Origin: Chromera velia | Lineage: Eukaryota > Sar > Chromeraceae | Assembly: GCA_018398765.1 (NCBI GenBank) | Contig: JAHBMJ010005838.1 | Coordinates: 1-30,000, forward strand | Direction: 5' to 3' | Length of the DNA stretch: 30,000 nt | Shown: positions 1 to 9,685 of the stretch, in pieces | How the letters are laid out: every line of letters starts with the position of its first letter | Numbering within the stretch: the stretch's first letter is position 1 | Program-made: the position numbers and the translations under genes | Notes under the pieces: generated by a model | Seen by the model: only the letters and a program-made list of their open reading frames with translations | Told to the model about the DNA's origin: nothing | The model's database searches: none

Positions 1-9
1 CTTTTCTTC

Positions 10-3000
10 ATGGCCCTTCCCCCCCCCCCCCTTCCCCAGCACCCGAGAGAACTCTCCACGAAGCTCTTGAAGACGGAGACACAACTGCAAAACTGCAGTC
101 TCCCCAGCACAACCAAAAACCTGTCATATCTTCATGACGGTCCCAACAGTCGTCGGACTCTGGGCATGTCCGGCTGCAGTGCCTGTGGGTTTTCTCCAAC
201 AAGCCTCTACGTAGACGCACTCCCAGACATTCCCGCACCCAATGTTGCATCCTTCTACCCCTTTCCCTGCCGACAGACCCCCGGCACCTGGCGTCTCACC
301 CCGGCGTTACACTGGCCGGAAGAGGGCGAGGCTTCTCCAATGACTTCCTTCGCGATGCGAAGACACGCAAAGATGAAGCCCCTCCGCAGAGCCGTCTCCG
401 ACATCGATCTCCATGCTCTCTTGCCCCCCCACCTTCACCTGATCGACTTCGAGAAGGAGAAGCACTTGAAAGACGAAGCAACTCCCGAGGCCTCTGCCCG
501 CCTCAGACCCTCTTCAGCCCTCCCGAGTGTCCGTACTCCCTTCGAGGGAAGGCCCAATGACGAGGCCAAAAGGTCTGCCAACATCACTTCCCGCAGTACG
601 CCTGCAAGAGCTGAGGCGGTGTATAAAGCTCGAGGAGAAGCAGAAGCGAGAGCCCATCTGTGGGAGACTTTCGCAATGGCAAGTCCAAAGGGTGCTCATC
701 TCAAGCAGTTCCGCAGAGCTGCCGTGTGTGAGGACCGGGACGCACTCCCGCAGAAAGCGAAGGACATGATAGAGCACCAGGCTCAGATGATGGATCTGCT
801 CTTTGCAGAATGCGAAGACAAGGAAGAGGGCGTGGAAGAGAATGACGAGGATGAAAGAGGGGAGCCTGTTCCCGCTTCCTCTCATACCTCGTCTGTGCGA
901 ATCCAACAGCAGGATACCCCCGGGGGGCAGAGCAGCGTTTCGTTGGGAGGTCAGACGGACAGACAGACACAATTTCAGTCACAAGCAACAGAAACAACTC
1001 CACGATTATCACGGAAAGCAACCTCAGCAGCCAAAGCACTTCTTCTCACAGACGATGAAGAAGACGAAGAGGACTATGGAGAGGAAGAGGAAGCGGAGGG
1101 AAAAGAAAGCAACCGGGGAGAGGCAGAAGAGCAACAGCTGCCCCCCCCTCAAAAGGAAGATGAAATACCGGAGGCACAAACCTCCCCCTCTGCCTCCCCT
1201 TCTGCCCCCTTCAAGCAAATAGTTGTGCAAGGAAGCTCCTTCCAGCTTCTGTGTGTGATGGAAGAGGATACATCAGACCACCCATCCGTCCCGCCTCAAT
1301 CTGGGCAAGGTGCAGAACACACGGGAGAGCCTTCCAACCAGACTGCTCAACAGAAGGGAGAGAGTAGGGGACATGTAAATAACCAAAGTGGCTTACTTTT
1401 GACAGGTGAACCCGACACACGTCAAGCAGATCCTAATGCAGCCCTTGGCGCTGCTGTTCCACCGCCCTCCTCCCCTCCCCTCCCCCCCTCCTCTTGTGCA
1501 TCCCCACCTGGATCCCATTTCGAGCCCATGTTTTTGAAGTCTCTGTCTCCACCTTCCCATTCTTCCCCTCCAATCGTGCCCTTGCATTCTGAAGTCTCAA
1601 AAGAGACCCGGGGAGGCTCCACAGAAGGTAACCTTCCCCCTCCCTCGAAGGTCTCATCTTCTGTTGCATATGGGCGTGCCCCTCTTGCACACACAGACCC
1701 CCACCGGGACCGCACCTCTTCTCTTCCCGTCTTTAGCATGGAAGCTCGGGGCTCCCCAAAGTCTCTCACCAGCAGGCGTGTGCGGTTCAGCCACGGATCC
1801 CGTGAGGCTCTAGGCGTCTCCGAATCGTGCAGCGAGGCCCCCTCAGGGTGGCACATGGAGTCTCAGACTGCACAAGGTGAGCCTCACCAAGCCAGTAGAG
1901 CGAGTCCTCACATTGCACACGAAGAGGAATCTCGCAGAAAAGGGGAGGAAGACGTTACAGCAAAAACGCGTAACGCCCCAGGCCCTTCGAGGAGGCACAG
2001 GTCCGTCCGTCTCCATGGACATTGATAAATGGATTGATGGACGCATGCATTGGTAGACTCGTTCGATGCATCCGTTGGCATTGTGCTCGTTCTCTGACCG
2101 GGCCGGGCTTCAATTCTCTGATCGTCTGTCTGCGCGCTTGTGTTCTCTTAGACCGTGGATGTGCATGGAAGTGTGTCCGCGCAGACGCAGAGGGATGGTC
2201 TTCTCTGTATCTGAAAATGTACTCTGAATGTGAAGCTGCTTTGCCTCACCAATGTGCCGTGCGGTACTGCTCTGTGTTTTTGGTCAGCTCTATGCATGAG
2301 GTGGTTTGATGAGTGCATGTGAAGTCAATGATTCCATTCTGTGCATTTCCTAACCTCCCTGACTGAATCTTTGTGTCGCAGGAATCGTCCTGAGGTTTCT
2401 GTAGAGACCGTGGAGGACAGAGAAAGAGAAAGGCAGCCCTTCTCTTTACCACCAAAGGGACAGAGCTTCAAGAGAGGCGAAAGAGGAAACACCGGAGAGG
2501 GGAACTTCAAGACAGCCTCGGGACATGCTGGCAGAGCGCGCACAGCTGCCCGTCGCCCTCAATCCAAGAGCGGGAAACGTCCTGGGAGTGCGACGTCTGC
2601 AGGGAGGCCCCCGGCAACACTACGAGAGGAGAAGGCAGTGACGGGAACGTTGAGTGTCCATGTGATGCCGACCCTTTTTGGGTTCTCCTCTTTCGGCCCC
2701 TCTGCCTCCTCTTCAAGGGGAAGACGCCCCCTGAGTGGGCCCAGAGTCGGCACTCAGGTGGGGAGCGGTGGGAGGGGGGAGAGGGGGAATAGGAGACCGC
2801 AGCAGCCGAGCGGGGGTGCGGGCGGTCCCCAAGCAGCTCCTGTAGAGGCGCCCGGCTTGGCGATCACCGCAGTAGGAGGAGTGGAGGGAGACGGGGTGCC
2901 CAACCGGACTCCGAGCGCGGCCTCTCTGCGGAGAGAACGCCTGGAGGAGGACATGTGGGATGCCCTTCAAAGAGCAAAGACAGAAGCAAAGCAAGGTGTG

Positions 3001-3072
3001 TTTGCTTCACGCATGATTGGGGTGTCTTTACAAGGCGCCTCCATTACAAACTTTGTGAGAGCGTACCGCTGA
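10..3072 (+). CDS. Hypothetical low-complexity protein, probably two exons
   Basis: Unrecognised protein. The first block runs from ATG at 10 to TGA at 2023 (671 codons). The second (2382-3072) is open to a TGA at 3070 and is preceded by a convincing 3' splice site: a CTAAC/CTGAC branch-like stretch, pyrimidines, then CAG ending at 2381. The matching donor is uncertain. CAG|GTCCGT after 2000 and AAG|GTCTCA after 1649 keep frame; the better-looking AAG|GTGAGC after 1876 does not. The protein is rich in Ser, Pro, Glu and Arg, with acidic runs near residues 268-284 and 348-365 and proline runs near 460-500. The part from the second block is Gly/Arg-rich and ends in a short charged helix. No domain is recognised. 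The frame is open back to base 1, and a 13-C run at 19-31 lies in the N-terminus, so the true start may be upstream. Exon structure is inference; that both blocks code is likely. Confidence 0.55.
2001..2381 (+). other. Probable intron of the first gene
   Basis: The stretch between the two long plus-strand reading frames has stops in the coding frame. It ends in a good acceptor (branch-like CTAAC at about 2350, pyrimidine-rich, GTCGCAG). The 5' boundary given is the in-frame donor CACAG|GTCCGT, which is not strong; an alternative in-frame donor follows base 1649. A cDNA read across 1600-2450 would settle it. Confidence 0.4.
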
Positions 3073-4025
3073 TTCGCATCCGATAAACTGTAGTGTACGG
3101 CCGGGTCTGTGACTTTTTACATCTTAATTTATATTCGTAATTTGATTTTATATTATAATCTTGAGTCTATATGTGTCTGAAAATATTAAAAATGCATGAA
3201 GTGGGGTTACCGTTTACGTATATACACCGCTCTTTTGATTGTATGAGGAGAGATCGAGGAGACGGGCTGGGCAATCAAAGGGGGCAAGAGGAGAAAACAC
3301 AAAGGCTGGGCCCCGAAGGACTTTAAAACACGCTTTAGGGACTTGGAAGAGGATAGACACATAAAATCCTAACTATGAGTAGAAAACTACTAGAAGTATT
3401 TTAAATTTAAGAGTTTGCTAGATTGAATTGTAGATTCCAGTACCTAAAACCCCCCAAATTAGCTAAAATCTTCCTGAACTAAAATACCACTCTAAAATCC
3501 CCCCAAATCCTAGCTACCTGCAGAATATAATTTCTTGAAAATTTCTAAAAAATTTTAACATATAAAAGTTTTTTTTAAGATATTTAATCGCAGAAGTCTA
3601 CGACAAAGAAGAGAAAGGGAAAGGAAACAGAGAGCTACGTTCCAAGGTAGAAGATTTGATCGGTATGCTTTATCAGATAAAAAGACCAAAAGAGATCGAC
3701 AAACTCTACACATAGGCATAAGGTCGCAAAAGTAATAGAGCATGCATACTATCGCTCTACCCCTGCCCTCTGTCACTCTGTCTTTCACTCGCACTTCGTT
3801 AGAGAAAATCAAGCATAACTGAATATTATCTCAGGACCGTAAGTCAACTGCATCCATGTTTGTCGGCAGTAGCAATGGTTTTGAAGTTTGAAGTGCAAGG
3901 CAAGAAATTCATGTGTCGTGATAAGATATGTCATTGCATGTATGCGTGCATGGTATGGAGCAATGTGCATGTAATCCTGTAATCCTGTAATTCTTACATG
4001 CTATACATAATATTGTATACATATA
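3073..4025. other. AT-rich spacer without a convincing gene
   Basis: This stretch lies between the end of the first gene and the left inverted repeat. It is AT-rich after about 3110. A C-rich block (about 3447-3465 and 3495-3513) occurs twice in near copy. The best reading frame (minus, 3555-3812) has no recognisable motif and is not supported as a gene. Any polyadenylation signal for the first gene would fall in the AT-rich part near 3110-3200, but none is distinctive. Confidence 0.5.
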
Positions 4026-4357
4026 TAGTGACCATGTTTGATTTGATTTGATTTGATTTGAGGTAGGGCTTAAGCTCAAATCAAATATCCAGTCAGGGAG
4101 GACCTAGTGTTTAAAGACCTATCAAATATGATCAAATATTTGATTAATATGACTTTCAACCTCAAATATGAAGGTCCCGAAAAAACTTTTGCAAGTACCG
4201 ATCCGTCATACATGCTGATTTAAATGAAAAAACCTAAATTTTGATGGTTTGCTCTCAAAAAACGTTTTGAGCTGCACTGAAATTGACGTTTCACCCCCTT
4301 TTACTTCATGCAGAGGTAAACCGATCAGCTGAACGTTTTCCCGAACAGCTATGTTGA
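4026..4357 (+). repeat. Left ~330-bp inverted repeat
   Basis: This block begins TAGTGACCATG, continues with four or five TTTGA pentamers, and ends near 4357. Its reverse complement recurs at 5976-6308 with about 13 differences by eye (about 96% identity). The outermost bases on both sides are TA next to GTGACC / GGTCAC, which would fit a TA target duplication. It contains no transposase. Confidence 0.85.
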
Positions 4358-4728
4358 TTTGATTTGATTTGAGCTTCAACCTCAAATATTTAATATTTAA
4401 GGTAAAATCTGAGGTTAACCTCTTAGGGTTCCTCACTGAGTCACTGACTTACTGTCACTCTGATCATTTTTCTCATGACAATAGTTATCAGAACATTTCT
4501 GATGTGTGTTTCAAAAATTTAAAAAAATATATTCAATATTATAAATTATTAGTTCCGTAAAAAAAATTATGCCTGTGTGGCAGTATATATACACTAGTCA
4601 CTGAGACTCACTCTAGTACTAATAGAGATTAAGAATGTAAAATTGATAGATTTGAAATTGCATATAACTTTTTATTGATACGATAAAGTTAGAGCACGTA
4701 CCAAAATTGAGGTGACAATCACTCAACT
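4358..4728. other. AT-rich interior spacer of the inverted-repeat unit
   Basis: This stretch lies between the left arm and the reading frame at 4729-5475. It starts with more TTTGA pentamers and CAAATATTT-like motifs that echo the arm but are not part of the paired sequence. No gene is seen. It would be the 3' flank of the minus-strand reading frame. Confidence 0.5.
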
Positions 4729-5475
4729 TTATAGTACTTCCTTTTCTTCTTCTTCATGATCACTTTCTTCAATGTAAATCGAAACGATCGGTGGTGGGAG
4801 CTGCTGAGAGCTTTTTTTCTGGCTTTTTGGCTTTCCAAGAGTGGGTGCTCCTGGGCTTCTATTCTGTTGCGGAGAGATGATAACGGGGTGAGACGGAGAA
4901 CCGCACACACGTTTGCTATTGCTGTTGGTGTTGGAACCGTCGTGTTTCTGGGCAGCTAAGTATCTAGAGTTGGTAAGTTCGGCTACCCTCTGTACCGTGC
5001 CAGGGCTGACAACAAGCCCTTTGTGTTGGAGGTGAATATAGAGAGGTCGGTAGCCTTCCTTACCTGGAGTGATGACTTTCTCGGGAGGGGGAAGTTTCCC
5101 CCCAGCCTTCTCAGCATTTGCGTCTGCGGCCGCCTCCTTTAATTTCAAATTGGTCCTCCCGCCGGGCCCTGCAGGAGCGGCCCCCCCGTTGCCTTTTCCC
5201 TTGCCTTTCTCGAACTGCTCCACACCGACAGGGAATGTGGTCGCAGCCTTTCGACGCTCGGGGTCAGAGGCATGCTGCAATCTCTTGTGGTTCACATCCA
5301 AAATGTCCCAGTCATACAGCATGTCTCCGGTGGTGAATCGGTTAAAAGCGGGGTACCTCACCCATGGATCCGTCTCATAGGCGACAATCTGCTTCTCATG
5401 CACCTTCACCAACTTATCAGCCCAGTTCTGTTGAGCCAATGGGAGGAGGCACGTCAGATTGTTCTGAAACCCTAA
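4729..5475 (-). CDS. Hypothetical protein exon, unknown function
   Basis: The frame is open from 5475 to TAA at 4729. It has no ATG at its 5' end (the first in-frame ATG is Met40 counted from the TTG at 5439), so it is best read as an internal or last exon. Candidate acceptors, all at codon boundaries, are TTTCAG before the AAC at 5463 and CAACAG before the AAC at 5427. The first ~60 residues are compact and aromatic (WVRYP, MLYDWDIL). A Lys/Gly/Ala-rich linker follows, then a second block (YRPLYIHLQHKGLVV), then a Ser/Pro/Lys-rich region and an acidic tail (SDHEEEEKE). I recognise no family. A good GT donor (GTGAGT) lies upstream at about 5743 on this strand, but I could not join it in frame. 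It lies inside the inverted-repeat unit, so it may be a captured fragment and not an active gene. Confidence 0.45.
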   Translation of the reverse strand, partial: LGFQNNLTCLLPLAQQNWADKLVKVHEKQIVAYETDPWVRYPAFNRFTTGDMLYDWDILDVNHKRLQHASDPERRKAATTFPVGVEQFEKGKGKGNGGAAPAGPGGRTNLKLKEAAADANAEKAGGKLPPPEKVITPGKEGYRPLYIHLQHKGLVVSPGTVQRVAELTNSRYLAAQKHDGSNTNSNSKRVCGSPSHPVIISPQQNRSPGAPTLGKPKSQKKSSQQLPPPIVSIYIEESDHEEEEKEVL

Positions 5476-5503
5476 CTACCGGATAGTCGTATGCGTCTGC
5501 AAC

Positions 5504-5549
5504 ATACATACACACACATACACACACACACACACACATACACACACAT

Positions 5550-5582
<33 letters not shown>

Positions 5583-5650
5583 TATACACACACACACATA
5601 CACACACACACACACACACATACAGACACACATATACATACACACACACA
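5504..5650. repeat. CA/CACATA microsatellite
   Basis: About 145 bp of CA dinucleotides are interrupted at intervals by CATA. The stretch is open in several frames, but only because of its composition. It lies just upstream (on the minus strand) of the reading frame at 4729-5475, where an intron or promoter would be expected. Confidence 0.9.
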
Positions 5651-5975
5651 GCAGCTGCACATGTTTATCAGACGTGATCGTCAAGCCATGCTGATTAATG
5701 AGGTGGGTTTAAAAAGAACTGGTTGCCGCTGCTGCATACTCACAGCCACAAATAGTTTCTCCTTCCCCCTCGGCTCCTTGTATTTTCACCTGACACTAAA
5801 TCATATTTGCCCCCTTTTGCACGGACCATATTTTTTTTGTATACCCGGCTCTAAAAACAAATGCCTCCTTCTTCCCGTTCGACCCTGTCGGATTGTGTGA
5901 CATGTCTTTACGGGGTGTAAAATGTTTGTAGACGCTCAAAAAAGGGGCCGTAAAAGATGTTCCATCACCAGAAAA

Positions 5976-6308
5976 GTCAACACAGCTGTTCAGGAAAACG
6001 TTCAGCTGATGGGTTTACCTCTGCATGAAGTAAAAGGGGGTGAAACGTCAATTTCAGTGCAGCTCAAAACGTTTTTTGAGAGCAAACCATCAAGATTTAG
6101 GTTTTTTCATTTAAACCAGCATGCGTGACGGATCAGTACTTACAAAAGTTTGTTCGGGACCTTAATATTTGAGGTTGAAAGTCATATTAATCAAATATTT
6201 GATCGTATTTGATAGGTCTTTAAACACTAGGTCCTCCCTGACTGGATATTTGATTTGAGCTTAAGCCCTACCTCAAATCAAATCAAATCAAATCAAACAT
6301 GGTCACTA
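5976..6308 (-). repeat. Right ~330-bp inverted repeat
   Basis: This is the reverse complement of the block at 4026-4357, ending ...CATGGTCACTA. Of the ~13 differences between the arms, 10 are transitions and 3 transversions. Both arms carry the same ~45-residue open frame. Most base differences inside it change the amino acid, so it does not look constrained. Confidence 0.85.
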
Positions 6309-6579
6309 CATACATTTCCATTTTAATAGTATTTTTTGTTTTTTTTTCTAGTTTTTTTTACTAGTTCTTCTGCTGGGTATAAGTGGGTCAAAGAGCACTG
6401 GGTTTTAAAGTGACCGTTCAATTATACGTCTTACAGTGATCGATCATTTTACACATACAGACTTTACATAACTAGCTGCATAGCTTTTGAACAAATGGGG
6501 GTACCCACGGTCTCCCACTGGCTTTACGCAATACAGTTCATTCTATCATGGAATTTAGAGTCAACTTCAGACGCGGTCA
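6309..6579. other. Spacer downstream of the ankyrin gene
   Basis: About 270 bp between the right inverted repeat and the stop codon of the ankyrin gene. The first half is T-rich. No gene or distinct signal is seen. Confidence 0.5.
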
Positions 6580-9500
6580 CTAAAGTGAAGGAGCTGAGCC
6601 AGGGAACACTTTATCTCTAAGGTCGGCAGGGAGAAACTCCAAAGTTTCAGGAAGTACCTTCGCCTGCTCCACCGAAGTCACCCTCCCACCCTTTTCGATG
6701 AGACGCCCGGCAAGTTCCCACTGCTTCGTATCAAGAGCAGCAAAAACAGGGCTGCACAGAATGCCCAGCGGATCTGCATTATTCCTATTTATGCACACCC
6801 CCTTCTCTATCAACACATTCACCCCCTCATCCCACCTCTCCTTGATTGCCACCACCAAAGGGGAGAAATCTCCATCCCTCAGGTTAAGCTCTGACACACA
6901 CAGGTAAAAGGGTGTCTGTCCGATGTCTGCACGAATTAGGGGCTCTTCCACCTCCTCTTGGGGAAGCGCTCGAATGATATCTAGGAGGACGGGACCTCGC
7001 GCTTCCTCGAGGGCAATCAAGTCGGCCAGCCAAGAGCCGGACCCGAACCGGGGGGCCCACGGAGAGGCACACGAATGCCAATTTCCTCCTATCCACCAAA
7101 CCGTCCACCCTGACTGACTGCTGAAGGTCACCTCCTCAGACACAAACTTCTCTGCAAGGCGCCACTGCTCGACCACCCTCTGGGAACCCACCCCTCTCTC
7201 CGCCTGGCTCTCATTCGCTCTGTCGGTGAGCAGCACCGCAAGCACTCCTGCAACCTCTCTTTTCCCCCTCGGCCGCGCCTGTCCCCTCTGACGGAGAACC
7301 TCTACAAGCGGCGCATCTCCAAAGAGACAGGCCTTGTACAGCGCGGACACATCGCTTCTCTCTCTCTCTGTAACCTCCCCAGTACCCCCATTTCCTTGCA
7401 GCCCCCCTCTCCCTCCTGACCCTGTGCTCGCCTCCCCCTGCCCCCCCGAGGACTGAGGCTGAGACTCTCTTTCTGCTGGTGAAACCTCGGGGCAACGCGC
7501 CCCATGCCTGATCAGCGAGTCAACGACCCCAAACACCGCCCGGACCATCCCCGGTCCTGGCTCCTCCTGATCCATCACGGCCTGCAGAGGGCACGTCAAC
7601 CGATCCTTCCCGTCCCCCCCTCTCAACGTCCCGATCTCATTTGGGTCTGCACCGGCCTCGAGGAGCATGTCCACAATCTCGGCTGAGGGCCAGGCAGCAG
7701 CCTCTAGGAGAGGGACGCGTCGCAACCCCCCCGCANCCCCCCCCCACTGACAACCCTCGCTTGAGAAGGAAATCAACTATCGAGGGGTCCCCCCCCCACC
7801 GACAGGTGAGGGACAAAAGGCCGTGGCCATCCTCTTCTGTCACGTCTAGATTTGCTCCTGCAGAGGCCAAGGCCTCCAGAAGCCCCACTGCTTCCTCCCC
7901 TCCCTCAGTCACATTCACGGCATGCGTGACGGGATAGACCGCCGGAGCGTTCTCGGCAGATTCGGCTTTCCCTCGAGCGTTCGGGTCTGCCCCTCCGATG
8001 GAGCAGAGGAGGCTGACAAGCTCTGCGTCCTTCGTGCTGCATGCAGGCACAACAAGGGACTGGGTGCACAAGCCTGGCGTTCCCCCTGTCTCAGTGACTG
8101 TCTGGGGAGGGGGGGAAGACAACGGACACCGGGCTCCGTTGAGGATCAGCAGCTTGGCAAGCTTGGCTGTCGTCTTCGAGTACGGATTGCCAAAACGGAC
8201 TGAGTCCTCAAAAAACGGACTGAGGGTCTTCTGCAAAAGGGTGTAAATGGTTCCGAAAGTCACCACGGTTTCATTCGGATCGGCTTTCCATCGCAAAAGC
8301 AGGGAGGTCAGAGTTTCGGAATCGTGGTTTCTGTCGTAAAACAGAGCTTCGTGCAGCGGGGAGGCTGACGCACGCACTCTCCTCGGCACTGCCCCCTTCC
8401 TCAAAAGTGCCTCTGCACTCTTTGCCATGCCCAGAGAACAGGCGAGAGAAAGAGGTGTGTGCCTGTCGGGTCGATATTCGGGCCCAGTAGAGTCTGAGAG
8501 CGGGACGGAGGAGGACCCGGCGGGCCCGTTTTGCTCCCCCGCCTTCTTCACAGCATTCAAATCCACCCCCTCCAACCCCCCTAACACTTCGAGGATCTCC
8601 GCGCAACGCGCGTCAATCTCTTCTGAATGACCCCTGCGTCGGTGGATCAGTCGCTGGCATCGCGCACCCAAAACCAAAAAGGGCAGCTGGACCCCCCCCA
8701 CCTCAACTCGATCCGTTACCTCACTCAACACCCTCACTGCCTCTACGTCTCCGTAAAAACACGCCATGCCGAAAGCAGTGCACTCGGGCAAGAACCGAGC
8801 ATACAGTAAATCGGGTGCCGACCCGGCACTTCCCTTTTGCCTCCAGTCCAGACACCCCGCCTGTTTTGACGCTCTTGCGAGCAGGCCGAGGAGAGAGAGA
8901 CCCTTCTTGCGTCGCTCAATGTACCTCCCCATCTCTCCCACAGACGGTCCAGCGGGATCGAGCTCGATGTCACCGACAGAGATCCCGGCCGCGATCTGCC
9001 GTGTGCCTCTCTCCTTCTCTGCGTTGGAGGCTAGCTGCTCGACTAGCACGTGGAGGGGTGTGTTGATTGAGTGGACACAGGGGGTGACGTTGGAACGTCT
9101 ACACGGATGCCAATTGCAGACATCTGCACGGGCACCCGCAACCACCAATGCCTCTGCCTCTTCGAACTGGTTGTTTTCTATCAGTGTGTTCAAGAGAGAG
9201 CGCATCCTCTCCCTGCGAGTCGGACGCCCTTCACAGAAAGAGTCAGGTGAGAGGACTTTCAGGCGGATCATTTGGGCCACACGCACTGCGGTTAACGTGC
9301 CAATAGCCTCTTCCGACAGGTCGGCGCAGTATGGGGTGACGCCACGCAGCATAAGGAATTCGATGCACTTGTCGGACCTGGGGTGGTCCTGTAGTGCCTG
9401 TCTCAAGAGGAACGGATAACGACCCGCCATGCCCTTCAAGGCAAGAATCTGCTGAAGGGCCTTAGCGTCATCCCGCTCGAAGGCGTTGGCCAAAAATCGA

Positions 9501-9685
9501 CACACCTCCCCCCTCTCCGGCGGATCAGAAAAGCCAGGGCACACGCTCCCAAATCCCAAGGGTGAGAGGTCATCCCTCAGGGCAAGGAGCTTTTTCGAAA
9601 CAGAGGACAGGAGACAGAACTTCCGAAGACCCAAAATTCCACTGGCTATCAGGACACTCAAAATATCGGAGTCCTTCGCAGCCAT
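6580..9685 (-). CDS. Large ankyrin-repeat protein, frame broken at an undetermined base
   Basis: The gene starts at ATG 9685. One frame runs to the undetermined base at 7736, and a second continues to TAG at 6580. The frames overlap at 7637-7776 and read naturally into each other there, so this is one protein of about 1,030 residues. Ankyrin-type helix pairs are visible: TPLSLACSLGMAKSAEALL, SPLHEALF...LLLRWKADPN, LLSLTCRWGGDPSIVDFLL and, after the break, PLLEAAAWPSAEIVDMLLEA followed by GADPNEIG. The first ~45 residues (ILSVLIASGILGLRKFCLL and SSVSKKLLAL) are hydrophobic and might be a degenerate F-box-like helix bundle; this is weak. Ankyrin arrays bind proteins, so a scaffold or substrate-adaptor role is the general expectation and no partner is shown. 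The break falls in a G run on this strand, a typical assembly or sequencing error site. Confidence 0.8.
7736..7745. other. Undetermined base beside a nine-C run: likely frameshift error
   Basis: An N at 7736 is followed by nine Cs and preceded by another C-rich stretch. The two frames of the ankyrin gene change over exactly here. The base count in the run is therefore probably wrong by one, and the gene should not be called a pseudogene on this evidence. Confidence 0.85.

Larger units (their letters stand above)
4026..6308. mobile_element. 2.28-kb unit with long inverted repeats enclosing a gene-like ORF
   Basis: Two 330-bp arms in opposite orientation flank about 1.6 kb that holds a minus-strand reading frame (4729-5475), a CA microsatellite and AT-rich DNA. 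The arms stop abruptly at TAGTGACC and GGTCACTA, as terminal inverted repeats would. No transposase is present, so if it is one element it is non-autonomous and has captured a gene fragment. The alternative is two solo copies of one short repeat, inserted in opposite orientation around a host gene. The arm identity argues that they are recent or homogenised. Similar flanks (TACATATA left, TACATACA right) are suggestive only. Confidence 0.5.

Noticed and set aside
514-1039. Several minus-strand frames opposite the first gene.
   Set aside because: They are shadows of the GC-rich plus-strand coding frame, with no motifs and no independent start context.
5417-5694. Cys/Val- and His/Thr-repeat frames over the CA microsatellite.
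   Set aside because: Composition artefact of CACA/CATA repeats in both strands.
5922-6128. A ~45-residue open frame conserved in both inverted-repeat arms (also 4206-4436, minus).
   Set aside because: It is open in both arms only because the arms are 96% identical. Most base differences within it change the amino acid, so there is no sign of selection on a protein.
7637-9685. Reading the ankyrin gene as a pseudogene because of its frameshift.
   Set aside because: The break coincides with an undetermined base in a homopolymer. The rest of the frame has no other lesion over about 1,030 codons.
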